This document shows, in pieces, positions 42,305 to 43,846 of a stretch of 43,846 bases of DNA. The stretch's first letter is position 1, and every line of letters begins with the position of its first letter. The stretch is from an uncultured Schlesneria sp. (lineage in GTDB: Bacteria > Planctomycetota > Planctomycetia > Planctomycetales > Planctomycetaceae), in the NCBI GenBank assembly GCA_903871875.1, contig CAIQIR010000138.1, positions 1-43,846 of the forward strand, given 5' to 3'. Made by a program: the position numbers and the translations under genes. The notes beneath the pieces are model-generated. The model was not told the origin of the DNA. It saw only the letters and a program-made list of their open reading frames with translations, and did no database searches.

Positions 42305-43846
42305 ATGAATAAATCTTCGGTCAGCTTTTCTTGGTTGATTGCCTCACTTCGCACGGCGATCTTTGCCGCATTGGTGTTGACGACAGGAAATGTCCTGTGG
42401 GCTCAAGCGGCCTCAACCGATGCCAAAGCTACCGGAGTTCGCGAAAATGCAGCGGCAGCCCGTACCGATTCGTTTGAAACGAAAATGGCGTTACTGGAAG
42501 CCGCATGGCAGCGCAAAGATTTCGATCTCGTGCGTTCGTTGACCCATTCGCTGCGTGACACGGCTCTGCAAACGCAATTGGAGGAACAAACTCCAGGTAC
42601 ATCGCTCGTCGAGACCTCACAGCATCAAACGGTCAGCGCCCTGGGAGTGGACTTCTCAAAATGGGCTCAGGGATGGAAGTACTGCAAACAACTTTCGATC
42701 GAGGAAACGGCGGGCGAATCGCGCACTTCGGAACCCATTGAGGTCACGCTGAGTTTTCCGAATGATCAAGTGACTTCGCTGATTCGCGAGATCCGAATCG
42801 CTCGGACCGAAAATGGCAAACTGATCGAAGTGCCGTGCCAGGTCTACAACGAGCTTCGTCGTGGCAATGAACGCTGGTGCAAGATCGTGTTGATGGTCGA
42901 CAGCCAGCCCAAACAGAAGCAGACTTTTCAGGTATTTTATGGCAATCCCGATGCAGAACTTCCGCAGTATCCGTCCGACTTGACGACGCAAGGCGAAGGC
43001 TTTGGCCTGGACATTGCCAATTCGTTCTTCAAAGCGTCCCTTTCAAAGCAGACGGGACAACTCGAACGATTAACGCTCCGACGCGAACATGGTTTGGAGC
43101 TGTTTTCCGGAGGCCAAGGCCATGGCGAGCCGCCGGGAATCGATTGGGCTCATGACTACGTCGACAAAGGGGGATTTCAAAAGCTGCGGATTTCACTGTG
43201 GCACACCTGCCCCGATTACGAAGTCATCCGCGGGCCACTCTGCACGATCGTTCGTCGCTGGGGATTTCCCTACTCGCCCGTTCATCCGGTCTATTCCCCC
43301 AGCCGACTGAAGATCGCAGTCGAATATCGATTTTATTCGGGGCTGCCATGGTTCCACAAATTTGGATCGATGAAAGCGATCCAGAATTTTGACGCCGAAG
43401 CGCTGCGCGACGACGAATGGGTCTTCTCCGGCCAATCGTTTACGCACAAACTTTGGATGGCCCGGGACGGAAAACTCAAAATCGGGGATGTGCCCCCCGC
43501 ACAACAGGAAGATCTGTGGGGCGTTGGCTTCTTTAACCAGGAAAGCCAGGATTCGTTCATGGCCCTCTTCCTCGAACACAAGGCCGAAGGACTGCCCGAA
43601 CTGAAACATACCGGCTCGCCTACGATGTACTACCGCTGGCATGGCAGTGTCTGGAGTCGGTACCCACTTCCCGTGAAAACCGTGCCTGCCGGTGCCGTGA
43701 TTGAGCAGAAAAATGCGTATCTTTCGCTTCCCTTCACCACCGCGAAAGGCCCCGAAGCGATCGAAAAACTACGCCGGTGCCTGATGAGCCCGTTGGTCGT
43801 ATCGGCTGGCAACCCGCCAGCGGTCATTGAACAAAAAACACCGGCG
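42305..43846 (+). CDS. Exported protein of unknown function, truncated by the window end
   Basis: From the ATG at 42305 the frame is open for 514 codons to the last base, with no stop, so the C-terminus is missing. The N-terminus has a signal peptide (IASLRTAIFAALVLTT, cleavage near VLWAQA). Afterwards the protein is soluble, with many aromatic and beta-rich stretches (VFYGNPDAELPQYPSD, VEYRFYSGLPWFHKFG, LWGVGFFNQESQDSF). That is a pattern of carbohydrate-active or beta-sandwich exported proteins, but I recognise no catalytic motif. The ribosome binding site is weak (AGGG about 16 bases upstream). The 136-bp gap from the monohaem gene makes co-transcription unlikely but not excluded. Confidence 0.75.
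   Translation, partial: MNKSSVSFSWLIASLRTAIFAALVLTTGNVLWAQAASTDAKATGVRENAAAARTDSFETKMALLEAAWQRKDFDLVRSLTHSLRDTALQTQLEEQTPGTSLVETSQHQTVSALGVDFSKWAQGWKYCKQLSIEETAGESRTSEPIEVTLSFPNDQVTSLIREIRIARTENGKLIEVPCQVYNELRRGNERWCKIVLMVDSQPKQKQTFQVFYGNPDAELPQYPSDLTTQGEGFGLDIANSFFKASLSKQTGQLERLTLRREHGLELFSGGQGHGEPPGIDWAHDYVDKGGFQKLRISLWHTCPDYEVIRGPLCTIVRRWGFPYSPVHPVYSPSRLKIAVEYRFYSGLPWFHKFGSMKAIQNFDAEALRDDEWVFSGQSFTHKLWMARDGKLKIGDVPPAQQEDLWGVGFFNQESQDSFMALFLEHKAEGLPELKHTGSPTMYYRWHGSVWSRYPLPVKTVPAGAVIEQKNAYLSLPFTTAKGPEAIEKLRRCLMSPLVVSAGNPPAVIEQKTPA

Noticed and set aside
1-43846. CRISPR array, prophage or intact insertion sequence
   Set aside because: No regularly spaced repeats, phage structural or integrase genes, or transposase frames with terminal repeats were found.

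Overview
The window reads as chromosomal DNA of a planctomycete, probably from the Schlesneria/Planctomycetaceae side of the phylum. The lineage call is an inference from gene content: two very large exported proteins with a beta-propeller-like part, HEAT-like part and a C-terminal CxxCH haem site, a DUF1080-type lipoprotein, a membrane-anchored Ser/Thr kinase, an FG-GAP repeat protein, and a TraR/DksA-like gene overlapping lspA. No prophage, CRISPR array, intact insertion sequence, rRNA or tRNA was found.

Layout. 1-6412: the possible tail of a truncated gene, an SPFH/flotillin-like protein, rpsD behind a shared terminator, a dksA-like/lspA pair, an AT-richer gap, and a two-domain NfeD-type membrane protease. 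6669-12735: a complete SOS mutagenesis cassette on the minus strand, lexA-imuA-imuB-dnaE2, with a candidate operator of two direct repeats over the lexA promoter. 13085-18351: a 1061-residue exported haem-site protein convergent with a secreted Gly/Tyr/His-rich TPR protein. 18675-23521: serC, infA, rnhA, an unrecognised polytopic membrane protein and a PIG-L/LmbE deacetylase. 23550-30350: a three-gene minus-strand operon (FG-GAP protein, Ser/Thr kinase, DUF1080 lipoprotein) divergent from a second large haem-site protein. 30723-32905: a SAM methyltransferase and an ABC permease without its ATPase. 33012-37565: a minus-strand information-processing cluster, rplY-pth-rpsF-ssb-rplI, then a terminator, then dnaB. 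37878-39563: an NCS2-like permease. 39610-42168: an Rrf2-family regulator divergent from a protoglobin gene, which is followed after 9 bp by an exported monohaem protein. 42305-end: an exported protein of unknown function cut by the window edge.

How the genes work together. The mutagenesis cassette should be one LexA-controlled transcript: DnaE2 synthesises across lesions, ImuB carries the clamp-binding motif and ImuA is the accessory factor. The minus-strand translation cluster joins ribosomal proteins, SSB and peptidyl-tRNA hydrolase. The least described unit is the Rrf2/protoglobin/monohaem locus. A 21-bp inverted repeat in its divergent promoter suggests a gas- or redox-responsive module in which a cytoplasmic globin and an exported cytochrome-like protein are expressed together. 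That role is inferred; only the gene families, order and repeat are seen directly.
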